NCBI RefSeq assembly: GCF_010183535.1
Contig: NC_071333.1
Span: 17,048,587-17,112,586, forward strand
Reading direction: 5' to 3'
DNA length: 64,000 nt
DNA from: Caenorhabditis remanei
Taxonomy: Eukaryota; Nematoda; Chromadorea; Rhabditida; Rhabditidae
The position numbers were made by a program, and so were the translations under genes. Positions 34,113 through 46,723 of the stretch are shown here, in pieces (position 1 is the first letter of the stretch; the number at the start of each line of letters is the position of its first letter). The notes under the pieces are model-generated. The model saw only the letters and a program-made list of their open reading frames with translations. It had not been told where the DNA came from and ran no database searches.

Positions 34113-36818
34113 TCAGATAAGTTGGGATTTAAAAATTGAGGATGTGGAGACTTTTCTTGACAAATGTACCGGCTGTGCTGGATCCGAGTGTTGACTGGCA
34201 AAGCTTAGTTTTCTGAAAACCCGATCATAAAAAGATTTTGGAGAGACAAACGAACCGTGTAAGCATGTTTGGTGTAGTAGAAGTGCTGCATCTTCGGATC
34301 GGCGATTTCGGTGGGTGTGGACCAGTTCCACTTTCAACGTTGTCTTGAGCTTGAGGCAAGGATAAGCCCATTGCAGAAACCTTGCGTCCCAATTGACCAT
34401 AACTTATCGATTGTCTGAAAATGTAGTTTTTAAGGTTTCTGACGCTTTCTTACGGTGACGGCATACCTGTTATGCTTTGACAGAGGAGATAATAGTTGAG
34501 AAGGTATACTAACAGATCCACGGGGTGCTGAGAACAAATCTCCTCCTCGCAGCTGTAATTTCAGATAATTAGTCGTATTTTTTATTCGTTATCACAAAAA
34601 ATGATTTACCATGCGACTGTTCCTTCTGTCCAAATGGATATGAATAGAATTACCAGACATTTTGCGGTCGCCACCAGGGAATCGGGGTGCTTTCTGAAAA
34701 TATTAAACTTATGAGTATCAAATAAAACCAAAACTTTTAATCTTACCGGATCTTCATCGTTCCCACCATTTTGAATGATAACAATACTTTGAGCCCTTTC
34801 TTTTTCTTCCTCTGCAACAGCATCCACAAATTGCTGCTGTCTCGTCGAGTTAACAGTTCCCCAAACAGATTTGAAAAGGTAAATAAATATTTCAAGAAGG
34901 GTGACCTGCAATGAATAAGTTAGATATGTAGCTATGTTGAACAGTGCTTACTGTACTCATTCCTAAGAACAATCCCATAGATCCTGCAATATTTGACAAC
35001 AAATCGGCGGTTTGCAATTGTTTTTGTTGCTCGATTCTCTCATAAGCGACTCGAGAGAAATAAAGGCTCACGTGAGAAATGTCGGTTCTACAAAATAATA
35101 TTTTGAGTTGAAAAATGAGAAAATGAGACAACTTACTGTACTTGGTGACTACTAAACCCTCTACTTCTTCCATCTAAGTCAGAGTAGCTGTTAGTGACAT
35201 CGAATTCCAAAAGATTGCATTCACTGGGGCAGTCACATCCGTCCTCCCAGAGACCATGGGTACCTAAAATCAGTTGAAACCCTCATTTTTTAAACTTATA
35301 TAAAAACTTACCCCGTAGTTTCTGGAAGCATTGTGAAATTTCATATGGGGTACACACCCTGCTGCTATACAAATCGCTGTGCCTAGCCGAGTACGCCAAT
35401 GGAGAGCAACCACATTCTTCTTGAACTTTTCTCAATTTGCAATCTATTTCACAATGGTTTGCAGTGTACTATAACGATAAATTATTATTATTTGAATACA
35501 GGTAAAATAAATATTTTACTGTAAAATCTGTTGTCTCATTGTGCGACCATCCTTTGGAACACGAGCCCCAGTTAGCCTTGTCTAGCAGGGAAATCTTGAA
35601 ATAATATTATAAATTTTCATGTTGGCTTTTACATTGTTACGTACGTTTTTCATTGCGATCGCTGCATGTAATTGGGAATTTGGTGATACCGCAAAACCAT
35701 ATGAGTTGATTCTGGGATACTTGTCAGATTCATGGACCATTATGACAAAACCTCGTTCAAACTCTACATCTAGCTGCTCATAATCTGAAATCAAAGTTAA
35801 AAACGTTTATAAAATGTTTCAAAATTTTCAAACCTTCATTAACATCATTGTTCCCATTTAACACAAACTCCCAACCGAAACCATTTCCACTGTACCACTG
35901 TCGGTATGCATTGTTCTTGTTAGAAAGTCTGCAATACTTTTTTTCTGATTTTTAATTCACTTCTACAACAACTAACCTGAAACATATTCCAGTTTCTGTC
36001 ATTTCTGTTCTCACGTGCTCACAGCAGTTCTCCATTTTCTCTTTTCCAAAACTACACGACACAAATGTTTCTTGGCAAGTTTTACTGAAATCAAATGTGA
36101 CTTTCAGAGAAATAACAATTATATTGATTACCTGACAGTTTTCAAAAAATCCTGAACATCGAAATTATTCCCGGTTGCGTTTTTATACTGTGACAGATAA
36201 TTTTTGAATTTCTCATCTTGAATTTTATTTGCAGAGTACTGAGATTTCGTCTGTGATACGAACATAATTGATTTGAAGACAAAGAATAATGAGACACTTA
36301 CGATTTCATTGAAGTATTTTAGAATATAATTCAAGTTTGAACTGGAAATGTGCATTTCTCTCACTTTAGACATATTCAATGGATTTAAGTTACAGATCGT
36401 AACTTCAGGGAACGAAAGACCTGAAATAATTATGATTATTTTATGACACATCGCAAATATTCTTGCCATTCATCGGAACAATAGTATTTGTTTGAAACAA
36501 TGTCGGTTTCGAATTATATCCCAATAGTAAGTAGCCACTCTGAAAATATCAGATATTGGTGTCCTTACAATTAAAACACCTACGTGGATCATAAATAACG
36601 ATAGACATGACAATACAACCACTACCCAGAAAATACGAGAAGGCCACGTATTTGAATTATATATCCGAACTAGTCCATGGTATGTTGTTAGTCCGGAGAA
36701 CTCCTGAACTAACCAACTTTTCAAATTATTAAATTAGTAAGGAATATGAAAAGACAAAAACTCACTTTGGTTTCATAATCATAAAGTTGCAAATAAATTC
36801 GTTCGCTTTTATTCTCAT
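34113..36818 (-). CDS. DEG/ENaC-family sodium channel subunit
   Basis: Seventeen minus-strand exons join in frame to 640 residues: 36766-36818, 36584-36716, 36467-36539, 36302-36420, 36132-36250, 35977-36084, 35834-35928, 35645-35784, 35520-35594, 35312-35468, 35137-35263, 34952-35087, 34747-34905, 34610-34693, 34467-34552, 34256-34414, 34113-34212. The layout is that of a degenerin/amiloride-sensitive channel: a short cytoplasmic N-terminus with FSGLTTYHGLVRI, membrane segment 1 (about 47-65), FPEVTICNLNP at 90-100, a cysteine-rich extracellular loop (HCEIDC, CGCSP, CDCPSEC), then the pore and membrane segment 2, LLSNIAGSMGLFLGMSTVTL (about 428-447). The Gly-x-Ser filter reads GMS. A long basic/Ser-rich cytoplasmic tail follows. 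Such subunits form trimeric plasma-membrane Na+ channels in neurons, muscle or epithelia. Intron 3 needs a GC-AG donor. The first ATG, 7 bases upstream, is out of frame. Confidence 0.92.
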
Positions 36819-37652
36819 TTTCCATTATTATCACAATCAAAAATCAAACGAAAAAAATCAATTTGCAAAATGCGTGACTCTGCCATTGTGTCTGCTCTCT
36901 ACGCAATGAAGAGTTGTGACGATTCACTTATCAGATTATTGTCTTATCGTGAACTTGGACTGGCGGCTAGTAACACGTGTAATTGAGAGAATTTAATAAT
37001 TGGTAGGTATTTTGCTGTTTTACTGCGCGATGCATTAAGTTGCAACAAATCTAACAATTATTCACCTTTTGAGTCTATATTACATTTTGTTATACTAGTA
37101 CCTTTACTAAACCTGAAATCAACCATTGATTTCGAGAGAAGAGCTAATGCTTGACCTCGAAATTCTGAGCCAGCGAAACAGTAATATTTGGTAATATTTA
37201 TGCAAAAACTGGGGGAGATGAGATTGAGGAGAAGAATGCATATCAAATCATATGAATAAATATGGCAAAAATTGAGAAAAAATATCTTGGAAAAAATGCG
37301 ACTGGAATTTGAGATAATTGAAGAAATCACAATGATCACAATGATTGGATAAACAAAAGTCAAACGGGTAGCGAGGAAAGATATCAAAGAGTGAAATAAA
37401 TAATGTGTGATTAAAATTAATGAATAGCGTTGAATTTTCAAATATACAATAGATATATAAATATAAAATTATGTAGTTTGAAAAAAAGTTGCAGTCCTGT
37501 CGGAATCAAGTGGAGTTGGTGGTGTTGTAGTCGTTGTTGATGTTGTAGTCGTCGATGAGGCTGAAAATGAAAGTAATATAATTTTTGGTTGAAGTTTAGC
37601 ACTACATACACCCAATAGATAAATTCCATGCATTTCAGTACTCACCTTACAT
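36819..37652. other. Intergenic stretch between the channel gene and the 842-residue protein gene
   Basis: It holds the upstream region of the channel gene and the 3' flank of the gene ending at 37653. A TCG/TTG-type run (37500-37560) and an AT-rich open frame of 127 codons on the minus strand look non-coding. No promoter motif is recognised. Confidence 0.4.
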
Positions 37653-40600
37653 TTAATTATCATTTTCTTGGCTTTGACTTGCACTAACATCCTCTCCGGG
37701 TTGATCAACCATGACATCAGTATGCCTGTCAGCTACCATAGCCAGAATGAATTTCATCGTCTCGTTTACTTGAACATCCACAATTTCTTTGCCGGAATCC
37801 ATAATTGGCTCTGGTGTTCGGTTCTGAGCGTTTTCTTTTCTATGTGACACCATACAATTTCCAGCTAGGTAATCTCCTTCTGCCCTTTTGAATCTCTTCG
37901 ATTTGGCTAAAAGTTTCAAATGCTGTTTATCCAAATCATGTTTCTTCTCTTCAACTGGATATCCATAAAACTCTCTATGATCCATTACGCCAAAATACTT
38001 ATGAACTCGATTTCGTGCCAGACTGGCTGCAATTTCCTCTCGCATGAGTTCTTCCGCAAAAAGACGATCAAGTTCCTCTTGGGTTTTCTTATCAATAGCT
38101 GCCTGTTTGTCGGCATCTTCTACAACCTGTCCGATGCCACCCATTCCTACTGATTCCATCACTTCATAGGAATTCGACGACTTAGATCCATTTTTAGAAG
38201 AATTTCGAATTGATTGTCTTACTTCTTCCGGATGTTCTATTGTCACAAGGATACTGTTGTTCTTGGAAACAAATTTTCTTTTCGGTGAATTCTTTGGGGT
38301 GCCGTTGAACAGAGAAATGTTTGAAGGATCTTCAGCTTTTCCAGTCACCACAGTTTTTTCACGGGCTGGTTCATCAGCCAGCAAGGAATACGCCATTGGA
38401 TCATCTTCAAATTCATCATAATTGATTTTACATTTTCGATTAGCTGATTTCTCTTCCTCCAACTCCTTATTCTGCTTGGCTCGCTGAGCAAGCTGAAGTA
38501 ATAAACCAGTTGCCGTAGGTGGCATAGCGTTTCTTCGAATTTTCGGAAAGCGGGCTTTACTTATTGGATCATCTGGAGTATTTGTTCCGCTTACATCATC
38601 ATATTCACTACTGTCAGTAGCCGCCGCCTTACGTTTCCTTTTCCTTGATTTTTTTTTCAATGTCAGTTTTATGGCTGCTTGAGCGTTTTGTAACTGAACA
38701 ATCGAATAAGTGGGTTCTCTGATTTCTGGTGCAATCCATTTCTCAATCTCTTCATTATCTTCATCGGTAATAATTGAATCTTCAGGATGTAGAACTTCTC
38801 CAACTTGGAACAGCATGGTTTCGAAGTTGCAGGATCCAACTTCATCAAACTTCTCTTTGGTTCCCATTGAACGGTAAGGACGTAAATTGTACTCATCGAG
38901 AAATGCGAGAATCTGCTTCAACAGTCCTTGAAAAAGATTAAATCCAGCTTTGTCTTCTTTATTCATCGGTGGTCCAGCCTTCAATTTTCTGATTTTCTCT
39001 CTCCAACACTCTCTAATAGTGTCCACGTCTCGAAATTGGTAGTTATAGTACTTGTCCAATACGAATCTCAGTTTTACAAGCGGTCGCACGGTGTGTCTCA
39101 ATTGAAATATTGGAGGAGACGGAGACAAGAACGGCTCAGGAACAGGCGTTGGATCAAACTGCACTCCAAATTGAACGAGGTCATAATATTCCGTCTCGTA
39201 CAACTCTTGACACTTGCGCATGGTCATCACCGCGGAAGTCCAGATATCATTAGCCAATCGAATTCTCTGTTGGAAATTGAAGAATGCAACTTGCAGCACA
39301 TCGATATTCAGATCTTCAATCGCATTTTCTGCAGCTTGTAATGTTGCAACTGTGTGTTTATCGATATCTTTCGATAGGCGCCACATTTTCCGAATTGATT
39401 GGTTCACCCAATCAACGCTTAGACGCATTCTACGATCCGAATCAGCATCGTCCATTTCTTTGTCACTTACTCCACCTTCATAAATGTCCACTTCGTCTTT
39501 CTTTTGTAAATTTTCCAAGTCATTAGTCTTCAATAAGTTGATCACTTTGAGAAGTTGCGAGTAGGTCTCTTCTTCTGAATGAACCGTCGATCTTACATCT
39601 TCCATGAAGTTAGTTAGAAGTGCGTCACTGATATCGTAGGAAGTTGAATTTAAAAGTTCTTCATAGTTCTTCCTTTTGTCTGGTTCATCGCTCGCCTCGT
39701 TCTCCTTCATCAACTGTTTCAATTGTTTTTTCTTTTTGAAAATGCTGCTGAAATCCCGCTGGCGATTGAGTTGCGTTCGTAGTGTGAGATAGGTTTTGTA
39801 GCTATCTTTGATCGCTTCCAGAATTGATTCGGCTTGGTTCTGAAAATTCAAATGGATGTATTATATATTTTTTACTGTCCTATAAATTTTGTGAGCGTTT
39901 TTCTCAATTTTTTTTTGTCTTCACCCACCTTCAACAAAAATAAAAGCTCCATCAAGTATTTCTCTAGTTTATCAGCAAGTTATGGTTTGTCGAAATGAAA
40001 AGTTCCGAAATTTTACGAAAATGCACTGAAATTATAGTCGTTTTCAAGTAGAAATGGTATTAATTAGATGTAAATTTCATGGTAGGGACTCCAAAAAAAC
40101 GATCAACTACAAAAATTATGTCCTGTTTTTGTTCTGTTCAGCTCATACAAAATTAAATCTATTGAACAACCATTTAACACCGAAAAACACTGGTCATTTT
40201 CTACTGGAAACAGTCAAAGTTGATAGCCTTTTGAGCGGTACTGTATGCGACCCTATTTATCCACCCACATAGCATTCTCAATAGTTTTTTTGTTAGTTAC
40301 ATCATTTGAACCTCATATTATGAAATGGGAAGCGTAAAATTCATGGATTTTGCAACTTTTCAGACTCAAACCAGGTGGGGAGACGTATTGTGAATATTTT
40401 GCGATGTCATTTTGTGCTCTGTTAAAGTTCAAGCTAGCTCATTAGTTTCAAAATAAAACTACGGAATCTAGTAAAAGTTTGATTTTCAATGAAACATTGC
40501 TAGCCTGTATTCTAAAACATTATGGGCGGTTAAAGTGTTATGTCCCATTAGCTCACCTTGTAGACACAAACTCGTCTCGCTGAGCATGTGAGGTCTGGCT

Positions 40601-41004
40601 CCTCATTTGGATCTGAGCAGTAGCACTCCATCTCCTCCTTAACGTCCTTTTCGAAGGCAATATTTGAAATCTTTCTCCAAATGTTAAATCCAAGTCTGAA
40701 CTCGGCCCATTTTTTTGCCATTTTGTCAGTTGGCGCCTGCTGAAAGTTCAAAAATCCACATATTAACCAGGAAACTGTTATGATAGTTCTTACCGAATCC
40801 CCTGGTGCATGTGCCCGGGATGGGCAGTTTTTTGTGTGGTGAAGGAACTTGAGGGCCGATGCTTCATCTTTGCCACAGTAAAGGCAGTTGAAAAATTCAG
40901 CTAAAAATGTTATAATTATAAATATTGATCATGCACGTGATAATAAACTTACAGCTGTAATTGGACAAAAACTCAGCCGCGATTTCCATCTTTTCTTTGC
41001 CCAT
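37653..41004 (-). CDS. 842-residue protein with N-terminal CCHC-like zinc site, family not recognised
   Basis: Minus-strand exons 40953-41004, 40794-40900, 40557-40739 and 37653-39839 join in frame (phases 1, 0, 0). Residues 23-43 (CLYCGKDEASALKFLHHTKNC) form a plausible zinc site (C23, C26, H38/H39, C43). Residues 85-115 hold more cysteines (CYCSDPNEEPDLTCSARRVC). Exon 4 is a large helical region (about 120-400). Then come basic patches (KKKSRKRKRKAAA, residues about 510-525) that look like nuclear signals, a Gln/Glu-rich coil, and an acidic Ser-rich end. The ATG follows TTTTTCAG by 27 bases, so an upstream 5' intron or trans-splice is likely. A nuclear or chromatin protein is the best guess. 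Intron 3 has a transposon relic, and a 1146-base palindrome lies 57 bases upstream of the ATG. Confidence 0.85.
40040..40247. mobile_element. Relic of the Tc1-like miniature element in an intron
   Basis: The end TTTTGAGCGGTACTGTA and the internal CAACTACAAAAATTATGTCC match the dispersed 449-base family on one side. The other arm is lost. It lies in intron 3 of the 842-residue protein gene. Confidence 0.5.
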
Positions 41005-41061
41005 CTTTCCCGTGACTGTTTTTTGTATTACCTGAAAAACTGTAATGTACCGGAGAACATA

Positions 41062-42207
41062 CAGTAGCGAGCATAAGTGAGCACCCCTTCATACTTTTAT
41101 ATGTAACTCTGTTGAATCATGTCCGTTTTGCATAAACTTTTTTTTGAAAGAAAGCCAAAGTATTCAGCAATAAGAAAATATGTTTTTTGAAAAATTTCCG
41201 TTACTGATTTTTTCGATAATCGATTTTTCCTGATCTTGATTTGAAAATTCAAAAAAAAACTTTTTATTTTTCTCTTGGAGATATTGAGTTTTTGGTTTAA
41301 AAATGTTGGAAAACACTCAAATAAACAAAGAATTGTGTTGAATTGGCTTCTCAACTCCTGAGTATCGTGCTAGAGCTCCAGAAGTCAAAAGTAATGCCCT
41401 CGGGGAAATCACTATAACTCATCAAAAAATGCTCCACATTTTTTGAAACATGTACCAAAATACGTGTTTTGAGTTTTTCTACAAACCAACATTAAAAAAT
41501 TACAATTTTAGAAAAAATAATTTTTCAAATTTTTTTCACTCAAAAATTATTTTATTCCCATTTTTTCCCAATTTCCGTTATTTTTTGGCTATAACACAAG
41601 TAAGAAATACATACATGTGTTTTGTTATTTGTGATAATCCACTTTGCAAACAGTTTTTGAAAGGTATGTACGTTTTATAGCCAAAAAACAACGGAAATTG
41701 GGAAAAAATGGGAATAAAATAATTTTTGAGTGAAAAAAATTTGAAAAATTATTTTTTCTAAAATTGTAATTTTTTAATGTTGGTTTGTAGAAAAACTCAA
41801 AACACGTATTTTGGTACATGTTTCAAAAAATGTGGAGCATTTTTTGATGAGTTATAGTGATTTCCCCGAGGGCATTACTTTTGACTTCTGGAGCTCTAGC
41901 ACGATACTCAGGAGTTGAGAAGCCAATTCAACACAATTCTTTGTTTATTTGAGTGTTTTCCAACATTTTTAAACCAAAAACTCAATATCTCCAAGAGAAA
42001 AATAAAAAGTTTTTTTTTGAATTTTCAAATCAAGATCAGGAAAAATCGATTATCGAAAAAATCAGTAACGGAAATTTTTCAAAAAACATATTTTCTTATT
42101 GCTGAATACTTTGGCTTTCTTTCAAAAAAAAGTTTATGCAAAACGGACATGATTCAACAGAGTTACATATAAAAGTATGAAGGGGTGCTCACTTATGCTC
42201 GCTACTG
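41062..42207. mobile_element. 1146-base near-perfect palindrome with TA target duplication
   Basis: The ends CAGTAGCGAGCATAAGTGAG and its exact complement are flanked by TA on both sides (41060-41061 and 42208-42209). The arms are about 530 bases and differ at very few positions. They run to about 41595 and from about 41674, leaving a loop of about 78 bases. The identical open frames on the two arms are a by-product of the symmetry. It is a non-autonomous Tc1/mariner-type element. The near identity of the arms points to recent formation or homogenisation. Confidence 0.92.
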
Positions 42208-43820
42208 TAAGCGCAAACGAAAGAGAAAAAAAGGAGAGGTAGACAGATAGGAGAGCAGATCATAATAATGAAATTATTGGTAAAAAAGAGAGGGGAAGAG
42301 CGAAAAGGGGGAAGGTACGCCCAGCACGGCTCGTAAGCCGCGGTTGCCATAGAAATTACTCTCTTGCTTCGAAAATGTGCGAAATGAAGAGGAAGAGATT
42401 AAGATAGAGAGTGAAAGAAAGATTAAGAGAGCGCGCCGGTGGAGAGTTTTCACGTGTTTGATTTACGAAAGAGGAAAAAAGACGAAATTGTAGTGATATA
42501 TGAATTTCATGGGGAAGGTATGAAAAGAAACGTATGAATTGAAATTTGAAAACAATTGAAGGATATCAAGGGTTCCGAAACGTTACAGAAGACGCATTTC
42601 CTGAATGAGCTTGATATTCCTGTTCGGATAAATGCTGAGAAGAGACTAATATGGTCATATTTCAGCAACGGAGCTGACCAATACGGAGATGCATTATACT
42701 CTCCTTAAGATATAGCTCCCCTTTCTGTCGTTTTCCTCAAACGGCACACATTAAGGATAATTGACAAAACGTTAGGTAACATGGGCTAGCTTATTAAACG
42801 TCCAATAAGACGATATTGCAAATGTATAAAATAGGAAACTCCTAGTTGTTTAGTCTTACCATGTTGGTAAATGGTTGTGTATATTCCAACAATCTGCAGC
42901 TCAAGCATAATATGATATCAAATAATATAACCTTATCAAATGATTTTAGATTTTCTTGTTTTGAAGTCCAGGGTTCACACCAGTGGTTCTGGCAGTAAGT
43001 AAAAAATGGTTATTTAAATCCCAAAATTCTGCCGTTTGAGCGTATAACCGATAACGCGCTGGTCGGCATTTCAGAAAAGAGCGTTGGAAAGGGGGAATGA
43101 ACGCCCAGCACGGCTCGTAATCCGTGGTTGTCATAGAAATTACTCGCTTGTTTCGAAAATAAGCAAAATAAACGAACCTGGACTTACCTTTGCTCACGGT
43201 GGCGTGAGCAAAGGTAAGTCCAGGTTCTCGATAGCAGATGTCAAGTGGCATCTGTCATGTGGAAGCTGTGCGATTCATAAGGAAATAACATCGGCTGCTG
43301 CTGACGACTAGATGATCAAACCAGGATATGACTTCAGAAGAAGTGTAAAGGGAGGTGCTCTGCCGTGAACTGGGAACGCAAGAAAACGATTAAAAACGGT
43401 AGGGATGATTAAAGAAACAGAAGTTCAAGAATAAAAGCCTGCCAACAAATTTGAGCGGCAGTGGTTCAAGGTTGGCGGAAGTTATAAGGATATCATTTCA
43501 GAAGACGAAAAAACACAACAGACAGATTTAGTTTTGTTGAAGATTTGAAAAATGAAGTATTAACCTCACCTAACATAGAAAAGAGTGGTTTGAGTGTGCC
43601 CACGGTCTTGCAACGTTCCTTGAAAGATGGAATCGTATTGATTTGTAACTGTCCAGGCACAAAAACTAGTCTTCAGTCTACTGAATACGATAATAATCAC
43701 AGTAAAATAATATTTTCCCAAGAGAATATTATTTAAAAATATAGGCTGGATAACTCATGAAGATGTAAATAATATGCAACTTCAAAAACAAAACTCAAAC
43801 ACATTTTCTGAGGTCACTCA
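42208..43820. repeat. GA-rich stretch with a duplicated segment and a perfect hairpin
   Basis: The segment with CGCCCAGCACGGCTCGTAAG at about 42310-42390 recurs diverged at about 43090-43168. At 43174-43227, two perfect 25-base arms (GAACCTGGACTTACC... and its complement) close a 4-base loop (GTGG). No gene is supported. Confidence 0.65.
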
Positions 43821-45440
43821 TTTGGTTGACGTTTGCTTTTTTTGAAAATGTGACTTCTTTGGATCACCGAAATTCGTGCTCTAAACTACTCCTACGCTCC
43901 AATGTACTATGTGAAATTATAGGTAACTTGTAAGACACATCCGTATCGTGAGCAAAAGTAAGCTGCTAAAATCATCTGATGAGGTTACTCATTTTGTCGA
44001 TGTTTGCTTCCTTTCGTGAAAGTGACTTTTCCGGTTTACCGAGGTTTTCACTCTAAGCCACACCTACGCTCAAAGTGATATCATAGGTAACTACAAATTA
44101 TAATCACTTTTTCCATTTAATCCTTTGAATAAAGTAAAAAGATTTGACGTTTTGTGAGGGATGTGCCAAGTAAAGGGAAAATTTTCAAACATTACCCAAA
44201 CCGCGGTGACACATTCAGACAAAGGGGCAGGCTTGTGAAGTTGAAAGAAAAGAAAAGACCTCGGTGAGAAAACATCATAGAAAAACGGTAAGGAGAAAGG
44301 TTGGAGGGCAAGTACCGTGAATTTAAGGAATCATCTCAAAAAGGCATTATTGAAACAGTACAAGGCAATTTTTCGAAGAAAATCGAAAGTGTGATCAATA
44401 CACAGCTTCAAAAACAAAACCTCAAATCGTCTGATGAGGTTACTCATTTCGTTGATGTTTGCTTCTTTTCGATAATGTGACTTCTCTAGTCAACCGAGAT
44501 TCGTACTCTAAACCACTCCTACGCTCCAATCTACCGTGTGATATCATAGGTAACTACAAATTATGATCAACTTTGTTTTCACTTTATCATTTGTATGACG
44601 TAAAAGATTTTACTTTTGCGGGGGATTTGCCAAGTAGAGTGGAAATTTTCAAACCGAGGCCGCGGTGTAAGGGATTTCAGACAAGAGCGGGGCTTGTGAA
44701 ATTGGAAGAGAAAAAGAGATTCCTGTGAAGTTAAGAAATCACCTCAAAGAAGGATTAGGAAAATATTTAATGTTTTAGGAAATTACATCCGCTAAAAAAG
44801 TTGGGCCAAGATTAGATGAGAAAATTGATGATCAGGTCAAATTAATGTGTAGTTTGGGCAAGGGACATTGTAAGCAGCATTAATCAATGGAGTTTTTATC
44901 GAGGAAATGTAGGTAACTCGGCAGAAACCTCCACATTGTTTCAATTGGTGATAAAGTTTTTAAGCTAACAGAAAAGTAAGTGATCAAATACTTTGCCCCA
45001 CTTGTTCTCACGACCTCATTTACGGATGACAGAGCTTATTCGAAAATGGCTCGGATATGCTCTTTTTTCTTATTCCAATAAGTTGCAGCTACACATGAAA
45101 TAAATTAGTTTAGTACATACATTCACAGAAAGCGAGATTGTATTAGGAATGTTCCTCCTTAGATATAAATTGAAGTTTTTACAGATTGTCACAACCACTG
45201 GTATTATCCCCGGAGAAAACCACAAACTTTCCAAAAAACTAATAATAGCTAGACAACGCATAAAATCATAGAGGTGTGAATAAAAAACAGCTTCAACAAT
45301 AAAATCAAATATCAACTGATAATGTAACTACAAATTATGATAATCCATACTCCCACTTTTGCCCTGGTTTTGTCCTATGAATGACGTAAAAGGACATAAC
45401 GTTTACGTGGGCTCACATGTACTAACTAGAGTGGAAATAT
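43780..45440. repeat. Diverged direct repeats of about 440 bases
   Basis: Units starting near 43785, 43960 and 44400, plus a partial one near 45290, share GAGGTTACTCATTT, CACTCCTACGCTC-like, ATAGGTAACTACAAATTATG, a GACGTAAAAG segment and TGCCAAGTA.AG.GGAAA. They are diverged and unequal in length. No coding potential is seen. Confidence 0.65.
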
Positions 45441-46008
45441 TTTTGAGTTAAGAGATTTGAGTTTTGAATTTTGAATTTCAATGTGGAATCCATTTGAGTT
45501 GAAATCCTTGTCCTGAAAATCTGAATCTTCCCACAGTCTTTTCTCCGTCATTGGAGAGCATATTTACCTGTAATCCTTTGGCATTCAAACTCTCTGAAAA
45601 TCTTTAAATATCACCCATCTCGTTCTCACTCTTCATTTCTCTCTTTAAAAAAAGTGCCACACTCTTCATTCTGGCAGTGTAAAGTATTTTTAAAAAAGTG
45701 CAAGCACTTATTTCCATTTTTTGTCTCATTGCTGAAGTTTAGAATTCTGAAAAAGCTAGAAAGTGTAAATAAAGAAAGATTTCATTAACGATTAATTGAA
45801 GAATAAATTAATAAAATCTGTTTTTAAAACTTGTGAATCCATTGGATGGGGAGAAAAACTAGAGTATAAATAAGGATAGAGAAACTCATTGAATGAACAT
45901 AAGAATGGTGTTAAAAATAAATATATAGCAGGTGTGGCTAATTGTTAAAATAAGTACTGTTGTAATTAAAACTAAAAAACATCAAAAATAAGAACTGGAT
46001 GGGAAAAA

Positions 46009-46514
46009 TTACAAAAAGATTGGGGACTGGTTAAAAGTGAAAAAGTTGTCCATGCTACTCGGAATGTTACAGCCAGATCTATTACAGAGGCATCGAATTG
46101 AATATTGGGTTGAGGTCAAGTTGCCTCGAAACGTGAAGGCCTAAAATAACATAGTTTTTACAAAATGTGTAAAGTGTATAGTGTTACCTCGTGGATACAA
46201 ACTGACAACATTGAGTATCCTGGTGTGGTTGTGGAGAGAAGACCAAGAACATGTGAATAATCATCTGACTCAAGGTCTACTCCATTCACATATCCTTGCT
46301 CGTAGTTTGCCGGTGACGGCATGTATGAACAGAGCTTGTATTCTTCTCCGCTCAGCTGAAATCCGCTTTCGAGGTTTCCTGAGACCTTTGACTCCCAGCA
46401 TGCGATTTTTGAGTGATTCTCCTGCTCAACAATGCCTGATGGTGCAGGTTTCACGTCGATTGTAGCGAGAAGACAGATGACGATGGTGGTGAGAATGGCC
46501 ATTGAGGAGGACAT
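46009..46514 (-). CDS. Secreted six-cysteine protein, family member 1
   Basis: Minus-strand exons 46188-46514 (109 codons) and 46009-46140 (43 codons plus TAA) give 152 residues. The N-terminus (MSSSMAILTTIVICLLATID) is a clear signal peptide. The mature part has cysteines in the order ACW, LCSYMP, VCIHE, then CLCNRSGCN after the intron. The same six-cysteine pattern and the same phase 0 intron after C-x-x-E occur in the genes at 60643 and 63438. The ending CxC(4)CN resembles Ly-6/ET-module-like nematode proteins, but no family name is certain. It is likely extracellular. It is the most diverged of the three. Confidence 0.85.
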
Positions 46515-46723
46515 GTTGGCTGAACTGAAAAATAAATATGGAAACTAAGATCGGAACTGGAAACCTAATGTTTTGATAAATTGCAGTAGAAACAAATGAG
46601 CTTACTGACAGTTATTACAAACATAAACTTGAAATATGGCATAATGTTTTTTTTAAAAGTTTATCACTTTTATGGAATTGCTCATATTTTTTCACGTGGG
46701 AATGATCCAAAATTTAATGTTGG

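Noticed and set aside
36766..36825. Start of the channel gene at the first ATG (36825)
   Set aside because: It gives the wrong phase for exon 2. The ATG at 36818 joins correctly to WLVQEFSGLTTYHG.
37058..37441. 127-codon minus-strand frame with hydrophobic residues
   Set aside because: Very AT-rich and rich in Ile/Phe/Ser, with no splice context, no paralogue and no family similarity. It looks like a chance frame.
41097..42172. Identical 85-codon frames on opposite strands
   Set aside because: They are a by-product of the near-perfect symmetry of the palindromic element, not genes.
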